Assembly: GCF_040361275.1 (NCBI RefSeq)
Contig: NZ_APNH01000005.1
Coordinates: 1 to 64,000, forward strand
Source: Salinisphaera sp. T31B1
GTDB taxonomy: Bacteria; Pseudomonadota; Gammaproteobacteria; Nevskiales; Salinisphaeraceae
Direction: 5' to 3'
DNA: 64,000 bases
A program made the translations under genes and the position numbers. Below are positions 8,291-17,187 of this stretch, piece after piece (positions within the stretch are counted from its first letter, which is position 1; every line of letters begins with the position of its first letter). The notes beneath the pieces are model-generated. The model ran no database searches. It saw only the letters and a program-made list of their open reading frames with translations, and was not told the origin of the DNA.

Positions 8291-9322
8291 ATGACCATGA
8301 ACCGACAGATCATCCTTGCCGAACGTCCGGACGGCATGCCCGACGCCACGCACCTGCCGCTGCGCGAAGCCGCCATGCCGAAGCCGCAGGACGGGCAGGT
8401 GCTGGTGCGTACGATCTACCTGTCTCTGGACCCGTACATGCGCGGTCGTATGAGTGCAGCCAAGTCCTATGCGGCCAGCGTCGAGGTGGGGGCCGTGATG
8501 GAAGGCCAGACCGTCGGCCAGGTGGTGGCTTCACGCCATCCTGAGTTCGCCGAGGACGATTTCGTGCTTGCGCCGGGCGGCTGGCAGGCCTACGCGGCGG
8601 TGGCCGGCAAAACGCTACGCAAGCTGGATCCGGCTGTGGCCCCGATCAGCACCGCGGTGGGTGTGCTCGGCATGCCCGGCTTCACGGCGTATGCCGGGCT
8701 CGAGGAGATCGGCAAGCCGCAGGCCGGCGAAACCGTGGTCGTATCCGCGGCGGCCGGCGCGGTCGGCCAGGTGGTGGGCCAGATCGCGCGTATCAAGGGG
8801 TGTCGTGTGGTGGGTGTCGCCGGCGCCGACGACAAATGCCGGCATGTGGTCGAGACCTATGGCTTCGATGCCTGCGTGAATTACAAGGACGACGATTTCG
8901 CCGAGCAGTTGGCCGCTGCCTGTCCGGACGGAGTGGACGTCTATTGGGAGAACGTCGGCGGCAAGGTGTTCACCACCGTGCTCGATCTGTTCAACGATTT
9001 CGCCCGGATTCCGGTATGCGGACGGATCGCCCATTACAATGACAGCGGCGCGCCGGACGGGCCCGATCGTCTGCCTGGGCTGATGGGCCGGATCCTGGTC
9101 AAGCGTCTGTTGTTCAAGGGCTTCATCCAGTTCGACTATCGTCATCGGCAGCCCGATTTCGTGCAGGACATGGGTGCCTGGGTACGCGACGGCAAAGTGC
9201 GTTATCAGGAAGATATCGTCGACGGGCTGGAGCACGCCGTCGATGCGTTTCAAGGCCTGTTGTCCGGCCGCAACCGCGGCAAACTGCTGGTTCGCGTCGG
9301 TGACGATCCCACCCGCAACTGA
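8291..9322 (+). CDS. NADP-dependent medium-chain reductase (CurA-like, zinc-free MDR)
   Basis: A 343-residue medium-chain dehydrogenase/reductase of the leukotriene B4 12-hydroxydehydrogenase / curcumin reductase type, which reduces the double bond of alpha,beta-unsaturated ketones with NADPH. Conserved family segments are SLDPYMRGRM near residue 50, the glycine-rich cofactor loop AAAGAVGQVVGQIA near 155-168, and DVYWENVGG near 217-225. No catalytic zinc ligands are seen, as expected for this group. The following permease gene starts only 12-15 bases downstream, so the pair may export or detoxify related compounds. That link is inference. Confidence 0.85.
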   Translation: MTMNRQIILAERPDGMPDATHLPLREAAMPKPQDGQVLVRTIYLSLDPYMRGRMSAAKSYAASVEVGAVMEGQTVGQVVASRHPEFAEDDFVLAPGGWQAYAAVAGKTLRKLDPAVAPISTAVGVLGMPGFTAYAGLEEIGKPQAGETVVVSAAAGAVGQVVGQIARIKGCRVVGVAGADDKCRHVVETYGFDACVNYKDDDFAEQLAAACPDGVDVYWENVGGKVFTTVLDLFNDFARIPVCGRIAHYNDSGAPDGPDRLPGLMGRILVKRLLFKGFIQFDYRHRQPDFVQDMGAWVRDGKVRYQEDIVDGLEHAVDAFQGLLSGRNRGKLLVRVGDDPTRN

Positions 9323-9337
9323 TCCGGGTCGCATGTG

Positions 9338-10807
9338 ATGCGCGACCGCCGATACGCGCCGCCGACGCTCGACACACTGTTCGAGCGCTTCGGGTCGCGC
9401 TATCGCTGGTATGTCACCACCACCGTCATGCTGGGCACTTTCTCGGTGATCCTGGCCTCGACGATCATCAACGTCGCCGTACCGGCGATCATGCAGGAGT
9501 TCGCGGTCGCCCAGGACCAGGTCCACTGGCTGGCGACCGGTTTTCTAGCGGCGATGACGGTCGGCATGCTCCTCAATGCATGGGCCGTGTCGCGGTTCGG
9601 CTCGCGCGGGGCCTTCGCGATCGCGATGACATGTTTCATCGCCGCCTCGATCGTGGGCGGGTCGAGCACGCAGTTCGGTGTGCTCGTCGCTGCGCGCGTG
9701 CTTCAAGGGCTGATGGCCGGTATGATCCAGCCGCATGCGCTGGTGGCGGTGTTCCAGGTGTTTCCGGTGGCGCGCCGCGGCCAGGCGATGGGCATCTACG
9801 GCATGGGCGTGGTGCTCGGCCCGGCCATCGCGCCGGCGCTGGGCGGGATTCTGGTCGATGCGGTGTCTTGGCGTGCGACCTTCTTCGTGGTGATTCCGGC
9901 CTGTCTGCTGGCGACCGGCATGGCGTGGTGTTTCCTGCCGGGCCGGCATCGGCGCAATACGCCCCGGCCCGATCTGCCGGGGTTGGTTCTGTTGAGCGCC
10001 ACGCTGGTGACCTCGCTATGGGCTTTGGCCTCTGTGCATCGGCGCGGCCTGACTGATCCGGTACTGTGGGCAGCCCTGACCGGCGGTGCCCTGTTGGCGG
10101 CGTTATTCGTCGGATGGCAACGACGCGCGGACAATCCGTTGTTCGAGTTCGCGGTGTTTCGGGAGCCGGGCTTCGGTGCGAGCTTTCTGCTGTCGATGGC
10201 CATGGGAGCCGGCCTGTTCGCCAGTACCTACCTCACGCCGCTTTATTTTCAGCAGGTGGCCGGAATGAGTGCGTCCGCTGCGGGGCTGACCCTGGTCCCC
10301 GCGGGGCTGGCCATGGCCTTCATCTTCCCGATCGCCGGGCATCTGACCGACCGAGCACCGGTCGCGCGCGTCATCGCGGCCGGCATGCTGCTATTCGTGG
10401 CCAGCCTCGTGCTGCTGTGTCTGGCCGGCCCGACGACCGCTGGATTGTGGCTGATCCTGTGGAGTGCACTCGGGCGGTTGGGGATCGGGCTCATGATGCC
10501 GCCGGTGACCACCGCCGGCCTGTCGCTGCTCGGGCCTGCGCTGCTGGATCGTGGCTCGGGCATCATCAACTTCGCGCGCCAGATCGGCGGGGCGATCGGG
10601 ATCAACCTGTGTGCCGTGATTGCCCAATATGCCAGCGATTTCCATGCGATGGGCCCGGGCTACCGCGTGGAAAGCGTGGACGCTTTCGAGGCCGGCTTCG
10701 ACAGCGCGTTTGCGGCGCTCGCGCTCGCCTTCGTACTCGCCGCATGGGCGCTGTACCGCATGCAGGCGGCACTGCGTGTGCAAGGTGCTCATTCGGCCGG
10801 CCACTGA
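9338..10807 (+). CDS. DHA2-family MFS drug:H+ antiporter (14 TM, EmrB-like)
   Basis: An integral membrane protein of about 489 residues with roughly fourteen hydrophobic helices. The TIINVAVPAIMQEF segment in helix 1 matches the D/T-x-x-x-V/A-N-V-A-x-P pattern of DHA2 drug exporters, and VLQGLMAGMIQPHAL resembles their motif C region. It expels lipophilic compounds in exchange for protons. The start is ATG 9338 or the adjacent GTG 9335; there is no clear Shine-Dalgarno. No membrane-fusion partner is adjacent, unlike the second DHA2 permease at 53180-54703. Substrate unknown. Confidence 0.85.
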   Translation: MRDRRYAPPTLDTLFERFGSRYRWYVTTTVMLGTFSVILASTIINVAVPAIMQEFAVAQDQVHWLATGFLAAMTVGMLLNAWAVSRFGSRGAFAIAMTCFIAASIVGGSSTQFGVLVAARVLQGLMAGMIQPHALVAVFQVFPVARRGQAMGIYGMGVVLGPAIAPALGGILVDAVSWRATFFVVIPACLLATGMAWCFLPGRHRRNTPRPDLPGLVLLSATLVTSLWALASVHRRGLTDPVLWAALTGGALLAALFVGWQRRADNPLFEFAVFREPGFGASFLLSMAMGAGLFASTYLTPLYFQQVAGMSASAAGLTLVPAGLAMAFIFPIAGHLTDRAPVARVIAAGMLLFVASLVLLCLAGPTTAGLWLILWSALGRLGIGLMMPPVTTAGLSLLGPALLDRGSGIINFARQIGGAIGINLCAVIAQYASDFHAMGPGYRVESVDAFEAGFDSAFAALALAFVLAAWALYRMQAALRVQGAHSAGH

Positions 10808-11399
10808 CGCCCGGCGACGGTCTCCGCCGTGTCGCTCTGTTCGAACGGCGGTGGCCTGCCCCGTGGCGTCGGTCTGGCAACCGATGCCGCATCTTCAGCG
10901 CATACGACGGATCGAGTCAGCGGGTAATCGTGGGCTTGCCGGTCGATGTATGGGACGCACATACGAGCGGGCGCATACATTCAAACAGCAGGCCGTTGGC
11001 GGGTCGAATTAGACCAATGTCGTATGATCGGACAAGACCAGCGGAAGACGATATATTTAAAATAAAATCAAATGCTTGTGTTAAATAGCGAGACCTTGAC
11101 ACGGGTATTCGTTATGCATGGATGTCGTTTGCTTGGCCGGTGCTATTAAATGGCTTGCCAAGAAAAATGAAATCCCGTATCAAAATAACGGCGCGCCTTC
11201 GCGGCGACGCGACAGGGGATTGAAATATAACGCTGGTTACGTTTGGAGGCTGCTTTGGCAGCCGCCCGTGCCGCGCCAGCACGCACGACGGCCGTACTCC
11301 GATAATCGCGAATCTTGCCCAGCCGGAAACGATATAACCGGGCTGGTCCGGCCGCGGGTTGTGCAGGCGACAACGATAATAATTCTGGGAGGAGTTGGG
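10808..11399. other. Intergenic region upstream of the porin-like gene
   Basis: 592 bases with no supportable gene. From about 11035 to 11175 it becomes AT-rich (ATATATTTAAAATAAAATCAA around 11050) and includes a perfect TTGACA hexamer at 11096-11101, but no good -10 lies 16-18 bases after it. An open frame continues into the porin gene from 11118, but the signal peptide and ribosome binding site put the real start at 11400. It is probably a long regulated leader. Confidence 0.5.
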
Positions 11400-12788
11400 A
11401 TGTCGAACAATCAAACGCCGTGGTGTGCCACGAGCGGCCGTCGAACCGTGTCCTGTGCGGCGAGCCTCGTGGCCGCTCTGGCCACGAGCACGCTCACCCT
11501 GTTTTCGGCCAATGCGCTGGCCATGAAGACCGATTTCAATATCGACTACCGGGCGACCGGCTTCTATGCCGAGTCCGACTCATTCGACACCAACGATGAA
11601 AGCAATGCCGGCAGCGACACCGGCTTTGCCCAGTACCTGCGCCTGGGCGCGGATTTCAAGCACGAAGAGACGGGGGTCGAGGTCCATACCCGGCTGGAGC
11701 TGGCCGGTGACCGCTGGTCCGGCGACAACCGTGACTACACCACGACCGCGGATCGCGCGTTCAATCCCAGCAACCGGGGCGATAATGTTCGTCTGGACAT
11801 CGGTTTCGTACAGGTTCCGCTGGGCAAGACCCTGCTTCGGGTGGGGCGGCAGGAATCCAACTGGAACAACTGTTTTCTGGTCTGCGACGACCGTCGGGAC
11901 CGTATCTTCGTTGCACGCAGTTTCGGCAAGGTGAGTGCGTTCATCGGCTATGACCGGCGCAACGACGATACCTCCTTCGCCTCGATCGACAACGGAGATC
12001 AGTTCTTTCCGGGCTTCGTCACGCCGATCTTCGATACCGGTTTTACCGGCGGCTTTCTGTTCCTGTACTACCTCGACAACTATCAGGGCAGCATTGCGGA
12101 CTACCCGCTACTGGCACAGGGCAGCCAGCCCTACGTGCTCGACAACGCCAAGGCGATTTCGCCGTACGTGACCGGCAAGATCGGCCCGTTCCAGATCGAG
12201 ACCGGCTTCAACTACTTCGATGGCAGCCACGTAAGCAGCCCCACGCCCGAGGACGGTGATTATTTCACCGACGCAGGCTGGTCGGAGTATTTCCGTATCG
12301 GCACCGAGTTCGATCGCTACGAGGCCCGCTTCCAGTACGTGGGCGCGCAGGATGGTGGCCTGATCTCCTCGGGTTTCGATACCTATTCGAGCCTGATCAA
12401 CTCCAACCCGGAGTCCACGGCCAATCCGACCAGTGTCTATAACATGGGCGGTTTTCTCGGGCGCAAGGGTTTCGACCAGTCGCTCTATATTGCTAACCTG
12501 ACGGCCGACATCACGCCCAAGCTCACGTTCGGCGGCTCGGTCGGGCTGCTCGATATCGATGTGGGTGACAGCCTCGGCGGTGGCAGCGACTCCAGCATGG
12601 TCTACGATGTCGAACTGAGCTATCAGTACAACGCGGTCTTCCGTACCTGGGCGACCCTCGGATTGCTGGAGAAGAACGATGTCGGCGCGCTCACCGGCAA
12701 CTCGTTGCTCGGTGCGACGCCGAACGGCGGTGCGTTCGCCGAAGATGATGTGATGGCCGGCAGCGTCAATATCGGCGTCAAGTTCTGA
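11400..12788 (+). CDS. Outer-membrane porin-like beta-barrel protein
   Basis: A 462-residue secreted protein with a long signal peptide ending SANALA near residue 41. It then shows alternating hydrophobic/aromatic strands, periplasmic-turn-like Asp/Gly loops and a C-terminal Phe (NIGVKF), the usual sorting mark of outer-membrane barrels. A Cys pair (NCFLVCDD) sits mid-protein. I do not recognise a named porin family. The start at 11400 follows GGGAGGAG closely. A lipoprotein gene begins 37 bases downstream, so the two probably act together at the outer membrane. A role in uptake of hydrophobic substrates is only a guess. Confidence 0.75.
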   Translation: MSNNQTPWCATSGRRTVSCAASLVAALATSTLTLFSANALAMKTDFNIDYRATGFYAESDSFDTNDESNAGSDTGFAQYLRLGADFKHEETGVEVHTRLELAGDRWSGDNRDYTTTADRAFNPSNRGDNVRLDIGFVQVPLGKTLLRVGRQESNWNNCFLVCDDRRDRIFVARSFGKVSAFIGYDRRNDDTSFASIDNGDQFFPGFVTPIFDTGFTGGFLFLYYLDNYQGSIADYPLLAQGSQPYVLDNAKAISPYVTGKIGPFQIETGFNYFDGSHVSSPTPEDGDYFTDAGWSEYFRIGTEFDRYEARFQYVGAQDGGLISSGFDTYSSLINSNPESTANPTSVYNMGGFLGRKGFDQSLYIANLTADITPKLTFGGSVGLLDIDVGDSLGGGSDSSMVYDVELSYQYNAVFRTWATLGLLEKNDVGALTGNSLLGATPNGGAFAEDDVMAGSVNIGVKF

Positions 12789-12825
12789 ACACGTCTGGCG
12801 CGCCCGGATATTCAAGGAGAGGTTC

Positions 12826-13851
12826 GTGAAACGCTTGGTCAACGCCCGCCATCTCGCGATACCGGCCGTCTGTCTGGCCGCGGTCGTATCCGGCTGTGCT
12901 GTGCAGGGCGGTCCGGTGACCGAGGACGGCGACGACTTCGCCATGATCGACTCGGACGCGGCGTTCGGCTACCAGCAGACCGATTGGAGTCAACCCTTCT
13001 GGGAACGCTGGATTGCCGAAGCCCGTTCGGGACGGCCGGCCGAGCAGGCCGACGGTCGCTCGTCGCGGGCTGCGCCGGCCATCGCCGATACCGGGGCGCC
13101 GTCGGCCTCCGCGTCGGCCGGAACGGCCGGTGTGTCGGCCTCGACCGCCTCCGCAGTCGGCGCGTCGTCGGCGCTGCGGCCGGCCATCGCCGTCATCGTG
13201 GATCCGGACGATCGGAACGACCCGGCTGCTTATGAGCTGGTTTCACGTATTCGCCAGCGGGCGGCCAGTCGTGGCATGACGGTGATCGCTTCTGAGATCG
13301 TCTACGACGCCATCGCGGGCAGCCAGCCTTGCCGCCAGGCCGATGCCCGGGCCTGTCTCCAGACGCTGGCAGTCTATCCCGGTGTGCGCCTGCTCATCCG
13401 TGCGAGCGTGGAAGACAGCAAGGACGGCGAATTCGCTACCTTGTCCACCCGGATGATCGACACCGATTTCGGCATGGAATACGAGCCTCGGGCGGTGAAA
13501 TGGCGACCGGGGGCGGGCGACGACGTATCCGTGCCCGTCGAGCGTCTGCTCGATGCCGCCCAGGCCCGGCTCGAAGTCGCGCCCTGGTTCACCCATGTGT
13601 TTCAGAACAGCGGGGATGCGTTCTACCTGAGCGCGGGCTCTGCCGCAGGATTGCAGGTCGGCGACGAACTCACCGTCCACGACGAGGGCACGCTGATCCG
13701 TATGGGCGGGGGGCAGAGTGCGGTCTGGCAGCCCGGTGAGGGAGTCGGCCGCGTTCGGGTCGAACAGTTCCTGGGTGATCGCGTGGCGATTGCGCGTCTG
13801 GTGAGCGGCCGTGCGCCGACGCCGGCCGATCGTCTGACGCGCGCGCGTTGA
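12826..13851 (+). CDS. Lipoprotein with FlgT-like C-terminal domain
   Basis: A 341-residue protein with a lipoprotein signal peptide: basic start, hydrophobic core and lipobox VSGC with Cys24. Residues 70-115 are an Ala/Ser-rich low-complexity linker. Residues 120-240 form a domain beginning PAIAVIVDPDD. The last about 90 residues (HVFQNSGDAFYLSAG, then GLQVGDELTVHDEG) resemble the C-terminal small beta-barrel of FlgT and CsgG-like proteins. The start is GTG 12826 behind AAGGAGAGG. It follows the porin gene closely. Function unknown; an outer-membrane accessory of the porin is plausible. Confidence 0.7.
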   Translation: MKRLVNARHLAIPAVCLAAVVSGCAVQGGPVTEDGDDFAMIDSDAAFGYQQTDWSQPFWERWIAEARSGRPAEQADGRSSRAAPAIADTGAPSASASAGTAGVSASTASAVGASSALRPAIAVIVDPDDRNDPAAYELVSRIRQRAASRGMTVIASEIVYDAIAGSQPCRQADARACLQTLAVYPGVRLLIRASVEDSKDGEFATLSTRMIDTDFGMEYEPRAVKWRPGAGDDVSVPVERLLDAAQARLEVAPWFTHVFQNSGDAFYLSAGSAAGLQVGDELTVHDEGTLIRMGGGQSAVWQPGEGVGRVRVEQFLGDRVAIARLVSGRAPTPADRLTRAR

Positions 13852-13901
13852 CGGCGCACGGGCGGGCTGTACGCTCTCCACGGCGCGCGTTCCATGATGC
13901 T

Positions 13902-13918
13902 ATTCCGTTATGTGGAAT
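13902..13918. promoter_or_regulatory. Inverted repeat ATTCC-N7-GGAAT, candidate IclR operator
   Basis: ATTCC and GGAAT flank seven bases (GTTATGT). IclR-family regulators commonly bind palindromes of this size and TTCC/GGAA type, so autoregulation is a reasonable guess. It lies about 280 bases before the start codon, which is rather far. Confidence 0.35.
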
Positions 13919-13987
13919 GCGACAGGCGCGCACGCGGGTCACGCACGCGTCCCCGTCAGAGGTTGCTTTAGTCGGTAATTGTCTTTT

Positions 13988-14005
13988 AAAAACAGTACGG
14001 TTTTT
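13988..14005. promoter_or_regulatory. Inverted repeat AAAAAC-N6-GTTTTT
   Basis: A perfect six-base inverted repeat around AGTACG in the AT-rich part of the IclR upstream region. It resembles the AAAC/GTTT sites elsewhere in the window, but with a six-base rather than three-base spacer, so it may be bound by a different protein or be incidental. Confidence 0.3.
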
Positions 14006-14199
14006 GTTTGAGCCGGCAAGTTTTCCGACGTCAGGGCCGATGCCGTGCGGTCAGGCGAGTGGCCTCCGGCGCGAAAAATGCCTACTGTTCCGCATCGCAG
14101 TCGTCCAGTGACCGCAGCTCGTTTGTACGACAGCGTTGAAAAAGCGGTATTGCCCGATCAGAGCGTGGATGCCGTGATCGGAAATTTGTCGGGAGCAGC

Positions 14200-15009
14200 A
14201 TGTCCATGCGCAAGACGCAGTTGAAAACGGGGACGAAGGCCAAGGGCCATAATTTCGTCACCGCCCTGGCGCGCGGGCTGGAGCTGCTGCGCTGTTTCGG
14301 CGATGCGTCGGAGTATCTCGGCAACGCGGAGCTTGCGCTGCGCACCGATATCCCGCGTCCGACGGTCTCCCGATTGACCGCGACGCTGACCCAGTTGGGT
14401 TATCTGATCTATATGCCGCAGCTGGAAAAATACCGGCTCGGGCCACGGGTGCTGGATCTCGGCTATCGATATCTGGCCAGTGAAGGCGTGGGCAGTATCG
14501 CGCGCCCGTTCATGCAGGAGCTCGCCGATGCGACCGACTGCATGATCGCACTCGGCGTGCCGGAAGGCAGTCAGATCACCTATACGCAAACCTGCCAGGG
14601 GCCGGGGCCACTGATCCTGCGCCTGCAGGTCGGCTCCCGGGTGCCGATGGCGCACTCTGCCATGGGCCGCTCCTTCCTGGCGGCCACCCCGCCGGCACAG
14701 CGCAAGCCGTATTACGAGCTCATCGAAGCCGACAATCCGAGCGATTGGCCGGCAATCCGCGAGTCGCTCGAGCAGGCCTATGCCGATTATGCCCAGTACG
14801 GCTTCTGCATGACCGTCGGTGAGTGGAGCCGCGATATCAGCGGCGTCGGAGTGCCGCTGGTGCTTGAAAACGGCCAGCGTGTCGTGTCTTTCAACTGTGG
14901 CGGGGCGGCCTTGCGATTGACCCGTGAGGTGATGGTGGAAAACCTAGGGCCGCGCTTGAAGGCGGTGGTGGATCAGGTGCGCGAGCTCGTGGTCGGCGGC
15001 GGGGCGTAA
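14200..15009 (+). CDS. IclR-family transcriptional regulator
   Basis: A 269-residue regulator with an N-terminal winged helix-turn-helix (about residues 18-80, including TDIPRPTVSRLTATLTQLGY) and a C-terminal IclR effector domain (about 90-265). IclR proteins control catabolic operons of aromatic and short-chain acids and often their own gene. Convergent or nearby candidates are the thioesterase just downstream and the MaoC-TAXI pair. The effector is unknown. The ATG at 14200 begins MSMRKTQ; an ATG two codons on is also possible. Confidence 0.9.
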   Translation: MSMRKTQLKTGTKAKGHNFVTALARGLELLRCFGDASEYLGNAELALRTDIPRPTVSRLTATLTQLGYLIYMPQLEKYRLGPRVLDLGYRYLASEGVGSIARPFMQELADATDCMIALGVPEGSQITYTQTCQGPGPLILRLQVGSRVPMAHSAMGRSFLAATPPAQRKPYYELIEADNPSDWPAIRESLEQAYADYAQYGFCMTVGEWSRDISGVGVPLVLENGQRVVSFNCGGAALRLTREVMVENLGPRLKAVVDQVRELVVGGGA

Positions 15010-15051
15010 ACCGTATACACTGGGCGGTTGATCCGATTCACCGCTGTTTTC

Positions 15052-15507
15052 ATGACCCAATTGTCAATGGCCCAGGCCACCGCGAAGTACGATCGAGGGT
15101 TCGCGATCGTGCTCGGATTCGAGTTTCTGGAATGGGGCCCGGAACGCGCCGTCATCGGCATGCAGGTACGGCCCGAGCACCTGAATCTGGCCGGCATCAC
15201 CCATGGCGGCATCCTCGCCTCGCTGCTGGATATCGCCGGATCGGCGGCCGGCAGCTACTGCCCGTACCCGGATCGGATTCGCAAAGTGGTCACCCTGTCG
15301 ATGACCACAACCTATACCGGCCAGGCCGGGGTCGGCTATATCCGCGCCATTGCCCGTCGCCGGGCAGGCGGTCGCCGGATCTTCAATGCCAGTGTGGATA
15401 TCTTGGCCGATGACGATCGGCTGCTGGCCATGGGCGAAGGAACCTTCCGTTTCCGCACCGGAAGCGAAGGTCCGGAAGGCGTGCCGTTCGAGTCCGACGC
15501 GGCCTGA
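15052..15507 (+). CDS. PaaI-type hotdog acyl-CoA thioesterase
   Basis: A 151-residue hotdog-fold protein. NLAGITHGGILASLLD at residues 45-60 carries the HGG motif and the catalytic Asn/Asp pattern of PaaI-like thioesterases, which hydrolyse acyl- or aryl-CoA to free acid. The start is uncertain: ATG 15052 gives the usual length, but there is no strong ribosome binding site, and TTG 15028 or ATG 15067 are alternatives. It follows the IclR gene by 42 bases and may be co-transcribed. It is convergent with the MaoC-like gene. Confidence 0.8.
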   Translation: MTQLSMAQATAKYDRGFAIVLGFEFLEWGPERAVIGMQVRPEHLNLAGITHGGILASLLDIAGSAAGSYCPYPDRIRKVVTLSMTTTYTGQAGVGYIRAIARRRAGGRRIFNASVDILADDDRLLAMGEGTFRFRTGSEGPEGVPFESDAA

Positions 15508-15532
15508 GCCCGAACGGTAGCGCGCCGAAGCC

Positions 15533-16027
15533 CTAGACCACGGGCCGCATGCGCACGAGATACCGCTGCTGGCCCTCGAGCACGATCACGCCGTGCTGAT
15601 TGTGGATCTGTGAGGCCATGGTCAATACGCCGGTCGTCCGCTGGGGCACCCGTTGGGCGACTGTCAGCGTCGGATAGAGCGTATCGCCGAGATACACCGG
15701 GGCCGCGAAGCGTGAGGACTGGTCCAGAAACGCGATCAGGGAATCGCTGACTTCATGCGGAAACCGTCCAGCACCGGCGGCCGTGAAGCACAGAACCTGC
15801 AGGCCGTGGGCGAGCAGGTCGGGATGCCCATGGGCGCGACAGAACGGCGCATCGTAGTGAATCGGATGGTTGTCGCCGGACAATGCCTGGAACGCCGCGA
15901 ACTGGGCGTCGGTCACAGTACGGCTAGGCAGGATATAGCGCTCTCCGATCTCGAAATCCTCGAACCAGCGCTGACGGGTCATTCGATGATGTCGCGGATC
16001 GAAATCCGGATCGCGTGCGCCTGCCAT
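15533..16027 (-). CDS. MaoC-like (R)-enoyl-CoA hydratase
   Basis: A 164-residue hotdog protein with the hydratase 2 signature SGDNHPIHYD at residues 50-59, including the catalytic Asp52 and His57. Such enzymes hydrate trans-2-enoyl-CoA to (R)-3-hydroxyacyl-CoA. It starts 23 bases after the stop of the TAXI receptor gene on the same strand, so the two probably share a transcript. A shorter start at ATG 15982 (MTRQRWFED) is possible, because the family usually begins near the FEDFEIGE segment. Confidence 0.83.
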   Translation of the reverse strand: MAGARDPDFDPRHHRMTRQRWFEDFEIGERYILPSRTVTDAQFAAFQALSGDNHPIHYDAPFCRAHGHPDLLAHGLQVLCFTAAGAGRFPHEVSDSLIAFLDQSSRFAAPVYLGDTLYPTLTVAQRVPQRTTGVLTMASQIHNQHGVIVLEGQQRYLVRMRPVV

Positions 16028-16050
16028 GGCCGTACCGGTGTGCGTGAATA

Positions 16051-17187
16051 TCAGAGCGAATCGATGACCTGGCGACGCTTGGCCTGCCAGGCCTGGGCGA
16101 ATGCGTCGTCCGGTTCGTCACCGTGGGTGTCCATGGTCTGCTGCCATGCCTCCCGCAGCGCGTTGAGACGCCGCAGACGCTTGTCCTGCCAGGCCTGATC
16201 GTCCGCGTTCCAGATGCCCTTTTCTCTCAGGTAGCGGATCGCACCCGGGTGAAAAGGTGCCCCCATCGGCGCATGGCCGGATTTGTCCAGAGCCCAGCGT
16301 GGCATGGCTGCGGTGACGTTGCGATAAATATCGAATGTCTCGTCCAGGCCTTTGATTACCTGGTACACATAGTCTTCGCTTTCGTCGGCACGCACCACGA
16401 TCTGGGGGTAGCGATAGCCCATCAGCTCGACCGGATGGTCGGCCGATACGCCGGCGCCCACGGTCTCGGTATAGGGGCTGGCATAGGGTGCCATTTTCTG
16501 CACGCGTGCCCAGGCAGCGGTGTCGCTTGCCGGCATTTGTGGCCAGTGGATGCCGCGCGGGGATTCGGCCAGCTCGTACATCAGGCTCGGTGTGGTCAGC
16601 GTGCAGGTGGCATCGGCCTTATCCTGCTTGAGTGCGCTCATGGCCGCCGTGTACGTGGGAAACATCACGATCTTCACGTCGCTGCGATCCAGTCCGGCGA
16701 ACGCGAGCACGGCGTCGCATTTGACGTTGACCGACGGATTACCGGCCACATAAGCCAGGCGTTTGCCCGCCACGTCGGCGATGGTGTCGATATGCGCATC
16801 GGCGGCGGTCGGCATACCGAAGGCAGCGACCTTGCCGGCTACGACACGCAGGTCCTGAGGACCCCAGCGTTTTTCCGAGAAATCGACGATACCCTCGGTG
16901 GCAAAGAAGGTGCCCGTCGACAGAAAGCCGAGATTGGCGCGCTCGGAAACCAGCGGCTGAAGCCGGCCGATCGCGGTGCTTGAGGGCTGGATTCGGATAC
17001 GGGTGCCATATTTGCGTCCGAACGCATCCGCAATCGCCGAGGCATTCGCATACCCGGCCGAGCCGACGTTGTAGGCCGTCCATACCATCGAGTCGGGCAT
17101 GGCGTTGTTATCGTCGGCCGCGCAGACGGCCAGGCTCGTGGCCGCCACGGCGGCGCACACGAACGACTTGATCAGACGTGATCTCAT
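16051..17187 (-). CDS. TAXI-family TRAP transporter solute receptor
   Basis: A 378-residue periplasmic protein with a clear signal peptide (MRSRLIKSFVCAAVAA, cleavage after VCA near residue 23). The mature start WTAYNVGSAGYANASAIADA is typical of TAXI receptors of TRAP transporters. TAXI systems import dicarboxylates or amino acids with a fused DctQM membrane protein, but no such membrane gene is present nearby, so this receptor is an orphan here. The start at 17187 follows GAGGAG by four bases. It is followed 23 bases later by the MaoC-like gene, an unusual pairing. Confidence 0.87.
   Translation of the reverse strand: MRSRLIKSFVCAAVAATSLAVCAADDNNAMPDSMVWTAYNVGSAGYANASAIADAFGRKYGTRIRIQPSSTAIGRLQPLVSERANLGFLSTGTFFATEGIVDFSEKRWGPQDLRVVAGKVAAFGMPTAADAHIDTIADVAGKRLAYVAGNPSVNVKCDAVLAFAGLDRSDVKIVMFPTYTAAMSALKQDKADATCTLTTPSLMYELAESPRGIHWPQMPASDTAAWARVQKMAPYASPYTETVGAGVSADHPVELMGYRYPQIVVRADESEDYVYQVIKGLDETFDIYRNVTAAMPRWALDKSGHAPMGAPFHPGAIRYLREKGIWNADDQAWQDKRLRRLNALREAWQQTMDTHGDEPDDAFAQAWQAKRRQVIDSL

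Larger units (their letters stand above)
13852..14199. other. Intergenic region upstream of the IclR gene
   Basis: 348 bases without a gene. It carries two separate inverted repeats, at 13902-13918 and 13988-14005, listed individually. The sequence 13965-14010 is AT-rich against its surroundings and is the likely promoter area of the IclR-family gene. Confidence 0.5.

Noticed and set aside
7010-8353. Antisense frame of 447 codons over the liv binding-protein gene
   Set aside because: The plus-strand gene has a signal peptide, ribosome binding site and terminator; the antisense product has no domain.
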